Positions 8,009 through 15,720 of a stretch of DNA of 64,000 nucleotides are shown here, piece after piece. Source of the DNA: DAOUVR01 sp034430535 (GTDB lineage Bacteria; Chloroflexota; Dehalococcoidia; E44-bin15); NCBI GenBank assembly GCA_964443325.1, contig CAYUCL010000004.1, positions 68,675 to 132,674 of the forward strand, given 5' to 3'. The translations under genes were made by a program, and so were the position numbers. Positions within the stretch are counted from its first letter, which is position 1. Every line of letters begins with the position of its first letter. Under the pieces are notes generated by a model. The model had not been told where the DNA came from, searched no databases, and saw nothing but the letters and a program-made list of their open reading frames with translations.

Positions 8009-8785
8009 CTAGGTCCCTACCATCCTCACAGGAATTCCTTTCGCTGCCAGGTACTCCTTCGCTTGGCGGATTGAGTAAATCCGATAATGAAAGATACTCG
8101 CCGCAAGAACAGCGTCAGCCTTGCCATCGACCAGTGCCTCATACAGATGCTCCAGATTGCCCGCTCCACCACTGGCAATCACAGGGACCGGCACTGTATC
8201 ACTGATGGTAGCAGTCAACTCAAGGTCATAACCGTGCCTATGGCCATCGGCATCCCAACTAGTGATAAGCAACTCGCCAGCGCCAAGGCTAACTGCCTGT
8301 TTGGCCCAGTGTATGACATCAACCCCGGTTGGCTTCCGCCCTCCATAAGTGAGAACTTCCCATTCAGGCATACCGTCTTCCTTGACTCGCCTTGCATCGA
8401 TGGCCACAACAATGCACTGGGAGCCGAACTTTCTTGCGCCCTCACTTATAAGCCCAGGGCCGAGCACAGCCGCAGTATTGATGGTAATCTTGTCAGCCCC
8501 TGCCCCTAACATGTGTCGCATGTCACCCGTGCTGCGCAGCCCACCCCCAACCGTCAACGGGATGAAGACCTGCTCTGATACCCGCTCAACAACATCCACC
8601 ATGATATCTCGGCCTTCAGGAGTCGCGCCGATATCTAAAAAGACCAACTCATCGGCACCTTGCTCGTAATAGAATGCAGCTAGCTCCACCGGGTCACCGG
8701 CATCCCGAAGATCGCCAAAACTCGTACCTTTGACAACCCGACCCCGTGTCACGTCTAGGCAAGGGATGATTCTCTTGGTCAGCAT
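8009..8785 (-). CDS. hisF: Imidazole glycerol phosphate synthase cyclase subunit
   Basis: Cyclase half of the HisHF enzyme of histidine synthesis, using ammonia from HisH to close the imidazole ring. 258 residues from the ATG at 8785 (GAGGGG upstream); the frame extends to 8845, but that extension overlaps the previous gene and is not family-like. Catalytic aspartates are present in IIPCLDV and VVAIDARR, and the glycine loops VGGGLRS and ASGGAG are intact. The loop usually written TSMDxDGTxxGYD reads TSWDADGHRHGYD, with changed residues near the active site. It is embedded between GltB1 and GltB2, with its partner hisH two genes upstream. Confidence 0.93.
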   Translation of the reverse strand: MLTKRIIPCLDVTRGRVVKGTSFGDLRDAGDPVELAAFYYEQGADELVFLDIGATPEGRDIMVDVVERVSEQVFIPLTVGGGLRSTGDMRHMLGAGADKITINTAAVLGPGLISEGARKFGSQCIVVAIDARRVKEDGMPEWEVLTYGGRKPTGVDVIHWAKQAVSLGAGELLITSWDADGHRHGYDLELTATISDTVPVPVIASGGAGNLEHLYEALVDGKADAVLAASIFHYRIYSIRQAKEYLAAKGIPVRMVGT

Positions 8786-8798
8786 CAGATATTGCCCC

Positions 8799-9923
8799 TC
8801 ACACAGCAACCCCTTCCGACACCAGGGGTTTCTCCAGACTTCCAACTATTGGCTCACCACCCATCGGAATCCATGCCCGCTCCAAGTCTGGGCAAATCAG
8901 GCGAATGGATGCCTCCTCAGAAGAAAGGTACAGCATAGATCCTTTCGTCCCAACAGTAAGAGGGCGCAGCCTGATCCTGTCGGTAAGCCCGATCATTTCA
9001 CCTTGATGAGCTATGATTACGGTGAAAGGTCCGTTCAGCAATAAACTGCCATATACCTGGCGCAGTGTAAGAAGTAGCTTTCGCTCATGCTCAGGGCGTC
9101 GCTCTATGTCACTCCAGAAAGGAGGCGCCACTGTCTTGGCAAATATCTCAATTGGAAGTCCATGCCGTCGCACCAATAAATCAACCGCATATGCAATTAC
9201 CTCGGTGTCAGTTTGCATCGTACAATGGTAGCCAAACTCTTCAAGAAAGCGCTTATTAATGCCATAGGACGATATCTCGCCATTATGAATTACTGTCCAG
9301 TCCAAGATGTTAAATGGGTGTGCCCCACCCCACCAGCCTGGCGTGTTGGTTGGAAACCTGCCGTGGGCTGTCCATAAGTAACCCTCATATTGCTGTAGGC
9401 AAAAGTATTCGGCTATCTCCTCAGGATATCCAACCCCCTTGAAAACCGCCATGTTTTTGCCACTGGAAAACACAAAGGAGTCTTTGATATTAGTGTTTAT
9501 CTCCATAACCCTTCCTACAACATAGTCATCTTCTGATTGCCCTAAGCATTTCTGGGGGTCTACTTCAATAAAGTAGCGCCATACCAGGGGCGGGTCGACA
9601 ATGGCTGGTGTTGGTTGGGTAGGCACCTCCTCGGCAGCAACGATACGGAATTGCAGTTTGAGGAAAGCTTCCACCTCTGACTTTCCTTCCTGGCTGAGAT
9701 ACATTATGTGAAAGGCATATAGATCGGTATATTCTGGATAGAGTCCGTAGATAGCGAATCCACCCCCCAGCCCATTACCACGAACATGCATGTTGGTAAT
9801 GGCCTTTATAACACCTTCACCAGAGAATCGCTTCCCTGTAGTGTCCATTGCCCCAAAGATAGAGCAGGCATCTATCACTTTATCGTCGGAATAAGGATTG
9901 TTCATCTTACACGGATTATTCAT
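8799..9923 (-). CDS. gltB1: Glutamate synthase glutamine amidotransferase subunit (GltB1)
   Basis: Class II (Ntn) glutaminase domain that supplies ammonia to the split glutamate synthase. The likely nucleophile is the Cys in DACSIFGAMD, preceded by a short leader presumably removed. Further family motifs: RFPTNTPGWWGGAHPFN and HNGEISSYGINK. The frame is open to 9962, but the ATG at 9923 has GGAG at proper spacing; ATGs at 9935 and 9905 are also possible. It follows the FAD oxidoreductase and precedes hisF by 13 bases. Confidence 0.9.
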   Translation of the reverse strand: MNNPCKMNNPYSDDKVIDACSIFGAMDTTGKRFSGEGVIKAITNMHVRGNGLGGGFAIYGLYPEYTDLYAFHIMYLSQEGKSEVEAFLKLQFRIVAAEEVPTQPTPAIVDPPLVWRYFIEVDPQKCLGQSEDDYVVGRVMEINTNIKDSFVFSSGKNMAVFKGVGYPEEIAEYFCLQQYEGYLWTAHGRFPTNTPGWWGGAHPFNILDWTVIHNGEISSYGINKRFLEEFGYHCTMQTDTEVIAYAVDLLVRRHGLPIEIFAKTVAPPFWSDIERRPEHERKLLLTLRQVYGSLLLNGPFTVIIAHQGEMIGLTDRIRLRPLTVGTKGSMLYLSSEEASIRLICPDLERAWIPMGGEPIVGSLEKPLVSEGVAV

Positions 9924-9945
9924 TCTCGGCTCCATAGCAGGGTGA

Positions 9946-11286
9946 CTACTCACCGGCGACATCTTGCTCGATATCAGAAGGCATAGCTATCTCAAGAACC
10001 GACCCCGGCAGCGGAGTGCCCAGTCGCTCTTGCCACAACTCTCGCGGTAATGACACCAAGCCAAAATCTTCAGCCAGGAGTGCCTGCTTAAAATCACCTA
10101 CATTGACCCTATCTCTCATCAAGCTAAAAAATATACCAGACTTCTCAATATCGCTAATGCATATCATACCCACCACAATATTATCTCTAAGAACCAGCTT
10201 CTGGTAGACACCGCCATCTTCTTTGCTCATACACTCATAGCCATTATCACCTGGGGGAATGACTATACCTGCTGCAGCGATATCCAATCCGAAGTAGTTT
10301 AGCGCGTTCATGCCCGTGCCACCGGGGTATTCAGCCTTAATACCAGCCATGTTACGGCCTGCAATCCTGCCCCCTATGTATGCATTGGGCCAGATAGGGG
10401 TCAGCCGATTTGTGTCATATACAAAATCGTATGCCTCAGCAACATCCCCACAGGCATAAACATCAGGATGACTTGTAGCCATGTTACGGTCCACCACTAT
10501 TCCTCGATTTACCTTGATACTGGTGCCCTGTACAAGCTCGACACGCGGCAATACCCCTATAGCCACTATCACCATGCCGCAAGGTATCTCCTCTCCGCTA
10601 TCTAGTGTCACTCCTGTTACCCACTCATTACCAGCTACCTCAGCTACAGTGTGACCACAGATAATTCTCACACCAGCCTGTTTGACAGCCTCCTCAGCAA
10701 TCAAAGAGGCTCGCTCATCAAGGATGGTGTTCAGGATTCTCTCCTTCATTTCCACGATGATAACCTTCTTACCTCGCTTCGCCAAAGCTTCGGCCACGCT
10801 GATACCAATTAACCCACCACCCACTACTAACGCTTTGTTAGCATTATTCAGGAACTCGTCAATCGCTTTGGCATCATCAAGTGTAAGGAAATTAAAAACG
10901 CCCCTTTTGCCAATCCCCTTTATTTGCGGTACTATGGGCATTCCTCCACTGGCGATTAGAAGCTTTTCCCACGAAATACGCTCACCGCTATCAAGTTCAA
11001 CAGTGCGATCGCTAAGCCCCAGGCCTTTCACTCTTTTACCAAGCAGAGTTGTAATCCTATTCTCGTCGTAGAAGTTAAGTGGACGAAACAGCATCCCTTG
11101 AAGGTTACGTTCCTTCGTCAGGTACTTCGATATCAGAGCGCGGGAGTATGCCGGGTACGTCTCATCGGAGATGATGATAATAGAACCTGTTACATCTACC
11201 TCTCGTATCGCCTCGGCAGCCCCTATGCCTCCGGCTGAGTTGCCTATTATAAGGTATTTTGAACTCCTCAACCCTTCCTTTGCCAT
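9946..11286 (-). CDS. FAD/NAD(P)-dependent oxidoreductase of the glutamate synthase operon
   Basis: 446-residue pyridine-nucleotide disulfide oxidoreductase-fold flavoprotein. It has the FAD-binding loop YLIIGNSAGGIGAAEAI (NSA replacing the first GxGxxG positions, as in nitrite-reductase-like members), an NAD(P)-binding loop ALVVGGGLIGISVAEALA and a second FAD motif VYACGDVAEA. There is no redox-active CxxC near the N-terminus. Lying between hisH and GltB1, it probably takes the place of the GltD small subunit and, with the upstream ferredoxin, moves electrons from NAD(P)H to GltB2. The donor is inferred, not shown. Confidence 0.85.
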   Translation of the reverse strand: MAKEGLRSSKYLIIGNSAGGIGAAEAIREVDVTGSIIIISDETYPAYSRALISKYLTKERNLQGMLFRPLNFYDENRITTLLGKRVKGLGLSDRTVELDSGERISWEKLLIASGGMPIVPQIKGIGKRGVFNFLTLDDAKAIDEFLNNANKALVVGGGLIGISVAEALAKRGKKVIIVEMKERILNTILDERASLIAEEAVKQAGVRIICGHTVAEVAGNEWVTGVTLDSGEEIPCGMVIVAIGVLPRVELVQGTSIKVNRGIVVDRNMATSHPDVYACGDVAEAYDFVYDTNRLTPIWPNAYIGGRIAGRNMAGIKAEYPGGTGMNALNYFGLDIAAAGIVIPPGDNGYECMSKEDGGVYQKLVLRDNIVVGMICISDIEKSGIFFSLMRDRVNVGDFKQALLAEDFGLVSLPRELWQERLGTPLPGSVLEIAMPSDIEQDVAGE

Positions 11287-11299
11287 AATATGTGTCTCT

Positions 11300-11908
11300 C
11301 TAGACCCCAGCCATCTTCAAGAAATTGGCATACATCCTGAGGCCAATCTCACCGCTTCTCTCAGGGTGAAATTGAGTTGCCACCAGGTTATCCCTGATAA
11401 GCACGCTGCACAGAGATATGCCATACTCCGTGACTCCAGCTACAAAGCCAGCATCGTCGGGGTCGGCATAGTAGCTGTGGACGAAATAGAAGTTCGCTTC
11501 GTCTGGAATCCCGTCGAAGATGGGATGTTTAGCCATTTGCTTCACCTGGTTCCATCCCATATGTGGTACCTTGAGCCCGGGAGGCAATCTCCTAACCTTC
11601 CCCGAAATCACTCCCAGACAATCATGCCAACCATCTTCCTCACTAACTGAAAGCAGGACCTGCAACCCAATGCAAACGGCGAATAAATAATGGCCCTGGC
11701 GTACTATCTGCCTAATCGCGTCGTCCATGCCAGATTCCCTCAGGCCATACATAGCATCTGCTGCCGCGCCAACACCGGGGAAGATAACCGCGGTAGCATT
11801 GAGCACATCGTCTGGCTCACTGGTCACCCTAGGCTGGTATCCCAACTTGACCAAAGCATTTGTAACACTACGTAGATTCCCCGCTCCGTAGTTGATTACA
11901 GCAATCAC
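11300..11908 (-). CDS. hisH: Imidazole glycerol phosphate synthase glutaminase subunit
   Basis: Class I glutamine amidotransferase that feeds ammonia to HisF. 202 residues beginning at a GTG (11908) that overlaps the TGA of the ferredoxin gene. The oxyanion/nucleophile region reads FAVCIGLQVL, the catalytic His/Glu pair is in QFHPERSG, and the conserved PHMGWN and FVHSYY segments are present. It is separated from hisF by two glutamate synthase genes, and no other his gene is in the window. Confidence 0.95.
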   Translation of the reverse strand: MIAVINYGAGNLRSVTNALVKLGYQPRVTSEPDDVLNATAVIFPGVGAAADAMYGLRESGMDDAIRQIVRQGHYLFAVCIGLQVLLSVSEEDGWHDCLGVISGKVRRLPPGLKVPHMGWNQVKQMAKHPIFDGIPDEANFYFVHSYYADPDDAGFVAGVTEYGISLCSVLIRDNLVATQFHPERSGEIGLRMYANFLKMAGV

Positions 11909-12354
11909 TGGCCTTCACCCTCCACGCTCAATACCAGCGCCTCGTTGGGACAATTGTCAACACAAACAGGCACTACATGTTCAGGACAAAAATCGCATTT
12001 GGCGGCAATACTATTACTAACATCCCTGATCAGAGCCCCATAGGGACATGCTATTATGCAAGTCCAGCAACCAATACACTTCTCTAGGTCAACGCTAACC
12101 ACTCCAGTTATGGGGTCTTTTTGCATAGCACCGGTGAGACAGGAATAGACACACCAGGGTTCATCGCAATGGCGGCATTGAACTGAGAAAGCAATTTCCT
12201 CTTTTCTCTCTATACGAATCCGAGGCAAAGGGCGAGGAGTCTCTTCCTTAAACGCTTTGATTATATCCTTCGACCGAGAGTGCTCTGTCTGGCAGTAGAT
12301 CCGACAAAGGCCACATCCCATGCAAGCTTCCTCTTTGACATAAATCTTTCGCAA
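11905..12354 (-). CDS. Four-cluster ferredoxin (HycB/DmsB-like electron-transfer subunit)
   Basis: 149 residues with four cysteine motifs: CMGCGLCRIYC, CRHCDEPWCVYSC, CIGCWTCIIACPYGA and CDFCPEHVVPVCVDNCPNEA, the arrangement of the 16-Fe subunits of molybdopterin and formate enzymes. As the first gene of the glutamate synthase operon it probably transfers electrons to GltB2. The start is TTG at 12354 behind AGGAGA at 7 bases. It overlaps hisH by four bases. Confidence 0.88.
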   Translation of the reverse strand: MRKIYVKEEACMGCGLCRIYCQTEHSRSKDIIKAFKEETPRPLPRIRIERKEEIAFSVQCRHCDEPWCVYSCLTGAMQKDPITGVVSVDLEKCIGCWTCIIACPYGALIRDVSNSIAAKCDFCPEHVVPVCVDNCPNEALVLSVEGEGQ

Positions 12355-12608
12355 TCTCGAATCTCCTAGCGCTTATACTACAAGCGGCAGCCACATTCCA
12401 CCTGGCCCTAGGCTACCGCGTATCTTCCTTCTTGTCGAGACCCCTAAAGTGACTTCGCTTTCACCACTACTAGGTTATCATATTGTCACTGTAGTATGCA
12501 AACAGATTGAGCATGTTTGCCATTTAGCGAAATAGCTTGGCGGAAGCATTGACTGCTGCAGTAATGGAGGAATAGGATATAGCAAGACAGCCACAGGGAG
12601 GTTAGAAG
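12355..12608. promoter_or_regulatory. Divergent promoter region between the glutamate synthase operon and the aldolase gene
   Basis: 254 non-coding bases with two outward-facing genes. It contains two imperfect 11-base-spaced repeats related to the amtB box: GTGAC-N6-TTCAC at 12449-12464 and GTTAT-N6-GTCAC at 12474-12489 (plus strand). A plus-strand AGGGAGG lies before the aldolase ATG. I could not settle on a -35/-10 pair for either gene. Confidence 0.4.
12474..12489 (-). promoter_or_regulatory. Weak candidate GlnR-type operator before the glutamate synthase operon
   Basis: Minus strand GTGAC-N6-ATAAC, seven of eight bases of the GTnAC-N6-GTnAC pattern seen before amtB, 120-135 bases before the ferredoxin start codon. 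A further degenerate pair (GTGAC-N6-TTCAC) lies at 12449-12464 but is not in phase with it. Weak alone; its value is in matching the amtB box. Confidence 0.3.
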
Positions 12609-13247
12609 ATGGACGTGCGACAGGATATAAGAAGATGTGGACGCATGTTGCTTGAAAGAAGACTGGTCTGGGGACACAGCGGCAACATTAGTGCCAAGAC
12701 AGAACCGAACGCCTTTCTAATTACCGCCTCAGGGGCAGACCTCGGGGCCTTGCACGATGAAGACCTTGTCCTTTGTCAAATCGACAAGGATTCATGGGAG
12801 GGTGACAAACACCCGTCCATCGAAAGAGGATTGCACCAGAGTATATATCAAGCTTGTAAACGTGCAGCAGCGGTAGTTCACTCTCAGCCCTTCTATTCCA
12901 CCCTGGTCGCTTGCTCTGACATAGCCGTTCGAACCGACTTATTCCCTGAGGCGATGGCTTATTTAGGTAGGGTGGAACGAGTTCCCTATTACCACGCCGG
13001 TAGCCATGAACTAGCTGAGGCGACAGCAGCCAAAGCCCAGGCTAGTCAAGCACTACTCCTTGAGAATCATGGCGTAGTTTGTTGGGGTTCTTCACTCGAT
13101 GCAACATTTTTAAGGACCGAGACACTAGAGTTTCTCTGCCGATTAGTGGTTGTCTCCTGCGCCAATGGCATAAGCTTGAATTACTTGGGCGACGATGTAA
13201 TGGAGGACTTCGGCCAACACTTACGAAGAATTAGCGGATTAAGTTAA
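12609..13247 (+). CDS. Class II aldolase/adducin family protein
   Basis: 212 residues with the class II aldolase fold (fuculose-phosphate aldolase relatives), normally a zinc enzyme acting on sugar phosphates. Visible family elements: GHSGNISAK, TASGADLGAL, HPSIERGLHQSIY and LLENHGVVCWG. The zinc-binding VHTH motif reads VHSQ (VVHSQPFYS), so one of the usual His ligands is Gln, and catalysis may differ. The ATG at 12609 follows AGGGAGG. It is transcribed away from the glutamate synthase operon and is followed by stress genes; no pathway neighbours are evident. Confidence 0.85.
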   Translation: MDVRQDIRRCGRMLLERRLVWGHSGNISAKTEPNAFLITASGADLGALHDEDLVLCQIDKDSWEGDKHPSIERGLHQSIYQACKRAAAVVHSQPFYSTLVACSDIAVRTDLFPEAMAYLGRVERVPYYHAGSHELAEATAAKAQASQALLLENHGVVCWGSSLDATFLRTETLEFLCRLVVVSCANGISLNYLGDDVMEDFGQHLRRISGLS

Positions 13248-13434
13248 GTTCCGACACCATGGACGCTTTTGATAGTGTCTTTGTGTCTACACCTAAAGAA
13301 TGCCGCTTAGAGGAAGTTAAAAGCGCCTGATATCTGCCTCCGGAACCCAGAGAGCTTATGGAAGATATTGGCTTAGCACCTTCCATGTTGTATTATAAAC
13401 TCAGAATCTGCACTTTATTGACAGGAGGATGAAT

Positions 13435-14358
13435 ATGTACAGAAGGATGCTTGTTCCATTGGACGGCTCAGAACTTGCCGAAGTAGTTTTTAATTATGCA
13501 AAAGAACTTGCTGCAAGACTCGATCTAGATCTAACTTTCCTCCATGTTTGCAGTCCAGATGAACGCGAATTGCTTCCTATGCATCAAGCCTACGTTGAGC
13601 GGGTCGCTGAGACCGTAAGGCGTCAGTCACAAGATGTACAAAAAAAGGCAGGCGTTGAACCAGGGGGTAAGGCAGTGGCAGCTCACGGCGAACTAGCTGT
13701 GGGTTACTCTGCTGAGGAAATAGTCCGTTACGCCGACGAGAACAACATCGATCTAATCCTTATGGCAACCCATGGTCGCTCTGGTATCGGCAGATGGGCC
13801 ATGGGCAGTGTGGCTGATAAGGTCCTTCGTGCATCAAAGAAACCGGTTTGGCTGGTTAGAGCAGGGATTCCTGAAGAGATTGTTTATGATAAATGGCCAA
13901 AGAAAACGATACTGGTACCACTGGATGGCTCAGAGCTGGCCGAATCGGTGCTCCCCCATGTCGAAGCATTGGCAAAACAGCGTGATGCTGAGTTAGTGGA
14001 TGTCGTTCTACTCAGAGTTTGCGAATACCCTATCGTCCCACTAGACTACGCTGAAGGCATACCGGTTGGATGGGATAAGCAACTGGAACAAGCAACAGCT
14101 AGATGCAAGCAAGTGGCTGCGCAGTATCTGGCTGGAGTGGAGAAGCGGCTTAAGGATATCGGCCTCTCGGTTAAGTCAGAGGTACTGGAGGGCAAACCCG
14201 CTGACGAAATCGCTGATTATGCCAAAAGAAACCCTTTCAATCTCATTGTCATGGCAACCCACGGGCGCTCTGGAATCAGCCGATGGGCCTACGGCAGTGT
14301 CGCTGAGAAGCTTGTGGCAGGAGTTACCTGTCCTCTCTTTCTGGTGAGACAACGCTAA
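13435..14358 (+). CDS. Tandem universal stress protein (UspA x2), copy 1
   Basis: 307 residues made of two Usp domains (about 1-150 and 155-305), each starting with a LVPLDGSELAE strand and ending with the ATP-binding G-2x-G-9x-G(S) loop: ATHGRSGIGRWAMGS and ATHGRSGISRWAYGS. Soluble ATP-binding Usp proteins of this type are linked to growth arrest and redox stress. AGGAGG at 13423-13428 places the start at the second ATG (13435) rather than the ATG at 13429. It is paralogous to the next gene, including part of the promoter region. Confidence 0.93.
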   Translation: MYRRMLVPLDGSELAEVVFNYAKELAARLDLDLTFLHVCSPDERELLPMHQAYVERVAETVRRQSQDVQKKAGVEPGGKAVAAHGELAVGYSAEEIVRYADENNIDLILMATHGRSGIGRWAMGSVADKVLRASKKPVWLVRAGIPEEIVYDKWPKKTILVPLDGSELAESVLPHVEALAKQRDAELVDVVLLRVCEYPIVPLDYAEGIPVGWDKQLEQATARCKQVAAQYLAGVEKRLKDIGLSVKSEVLEGKPADEIADYAKRNPFNLIVMATHGRSGISRWAYGSVAEKLVAGVTCPLFLVRQR

Positions 14359-14704
14359 TCCGATTCAGGCCAGACCAAAGATTAGCGCCTTAGAGCTAAG
14401 ACGGTTCGCCTCATGCTATTCTTAGCATAGTGTGGAGAGTACCTTGAGATAATCTGGGAGGTAACTAAGAAAGTCAAAGCTATCGGAGATGAGAATGCCG
14501 GCTCAATACGCCCTTCTTGTGCCTCTCTATCCCTGTAATCGTTATAGTCGCTCTGAGTCATGAAGTTGCATGTAGGTATAGCAATAGAATTGGGCGCCAG
14601 AGGTACACTTCAGGCCCTGACGGCTTGCGCAAGTGATTGGCTTGACACCTCCAGTAGTGTATTATAATTTACAAAGCCAACACTTCATTGATAGGAGGAT
14701 GGAC
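14359..14704 (+). other. Intergenic region between the two usp genes
   Basis: 346 bases without a convincing gene. Its last 65 bases resemble the sequence before usp copy 1 (shared CACC-TCCA...GTATTATAA, then ATTGA-AGGAGGATG), so the duplication included the promoter. A small ATGCTA-TTCT-TAGCAT hairpin lies around 14413-14428 without a T-run. Nothing else recognised. Confidence 0.6.
14642..14668 (+). promoter_or_regulatory. Promoter-like sequence before usp copy 2
   Basis: TTGACA (14642-14647) and TATAAT (14663-14668), both consensus but with a short 15-base spacer. The -10 region is conserved before copy 1 (GTATTATAA around 13389-13397). The short spacing could mean dependence on an activator or another sigma factor. 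Confidence 0.5.
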
Positions 14705-15646
14705 ATGTATAAAAGGATGCTCGTTCCTTTAGATGGCTCGGAGCTGGCTGAAGTGGTCTTTACATATGCAAAAGAACTTGCTGCAAGACTCGGCCTAGAT
14801 GTAACTCTTCTTCATGTTTATAGCCCAACGGAGCAAGAATTGGCTCCTATGCACCGATCATATATCGAACGGGCAGCTGAGATTGTAAGGCTTCACTCAG
14901 AAGAGGTCCAGAAAAAGTCAGGTATTCAACCAGGGAGCAAAGAAGTAGAAACAAGAGGTGAGTTGGCTGTGGGCTATCCAGCTGAGCAAATACTTAGCTA
15001 CGCTGATGAGAACGACATAGACCTGATCCTTATGGCAACCCACGGCCGTTCTGGAATCAGACGTTGGACCATCGGGAGCGTTGCCGATAAAGTCCTTCGT
15101 GCGTCAAAGGTCCCCGTTTGGCTGGTCAGAGCGGGGATTCCTGAAGAGGTTGTTTATGACAAATGGCCAAGGAAAACAATACTGGTGCCGCTCGATGGCT
15201 CAGAGCTCGCCGAATCCGTCCTTCCCCACGTCGAAGCTGTGGCGAAACAGCGAGGTGCTGAGCTAGTGGATGTTATCCTGCTCAGGGTTTGCGAACCCCC
15301 AATCATTTCCTCCGATTACCCTGAGACAATCATGCGTTTGAGCTGGGAGGAGCATGTAGAGCAGCAAATGGCTTGGTGTAAGGGTGCGAGTGAGAAATAC
15401 CTTGCCGGAGTGGAGAAGCGGCTTAAGGATGTCGGCCTAAAGGTGCGTTCAGAGGTGCTGGTGGGGAAACCACCAATTGGCAACCCCGCTGATGAGATCA
15501 TCGACTATGCCAATAGAAACCCTTTCAATCTCATTGTCATGGCAACCCATGGGCGCTCTGGTATTAGCAGATGGGCCTATGGCAGTGTCGCCGCGAAAGT
15601 CCTGCTAGGCGTATCCAGCCCGCTCTTTCTGGTGAGGCCACAATAA
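14705..15646 (+). CDS. Tandem universal stress protein (UspA x2), copy 2
   Basis: 313 residues with the same two-Usp layout as the preceding gene and very similar sequence (ATP loops ATHGRSGIRRWTIGS and ATHGRSGISRWAYGS). The start is the ATG at 14705, 6 bases after AGGAGG, just as in copy 1; a GTG at 14633 would add an unrelated 24-residue tail. A short insertion near the end of the second domain (VGKPPIGNPADE) distinguishes it from copy 1. It is a recent-looking tandem duplication. Confidence 0.93.
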   Translation: MYKRMLVPLDGSELAEVVFTYAKELAARLGLDVTLLHVYSPTEQELAPMHRSYIERAAEIVRLHSEEVQKKSGIQPGSKEVETRGELAVGYPAEQILSYADENDIDLILMATHGRSGIRRWTIGSVADKVLRASKVPVWLVRAGIPEEVVYDKWPRKTILVPLDGSELAESVLPHVEAVAKQRGAELVDVILLRVCEPPIISSDYPETIMRLSWEEHVEQQMAWCKGASEKYLAGVEKRLKDVGLKVRSEVLVGKPPIGNPADEIIDYANRNPFNLIVMATHGRSGISRWAYGSVAAKVLLGVSSPLFLVRPQ

Positions 15647-15720
15647 TCCCCGCGGTGGTCATTACAAGCCAACGTGTGTGCCATGCCACATTTGTCACAG
15701 TACGGAGGGAGTGAAGTTAC

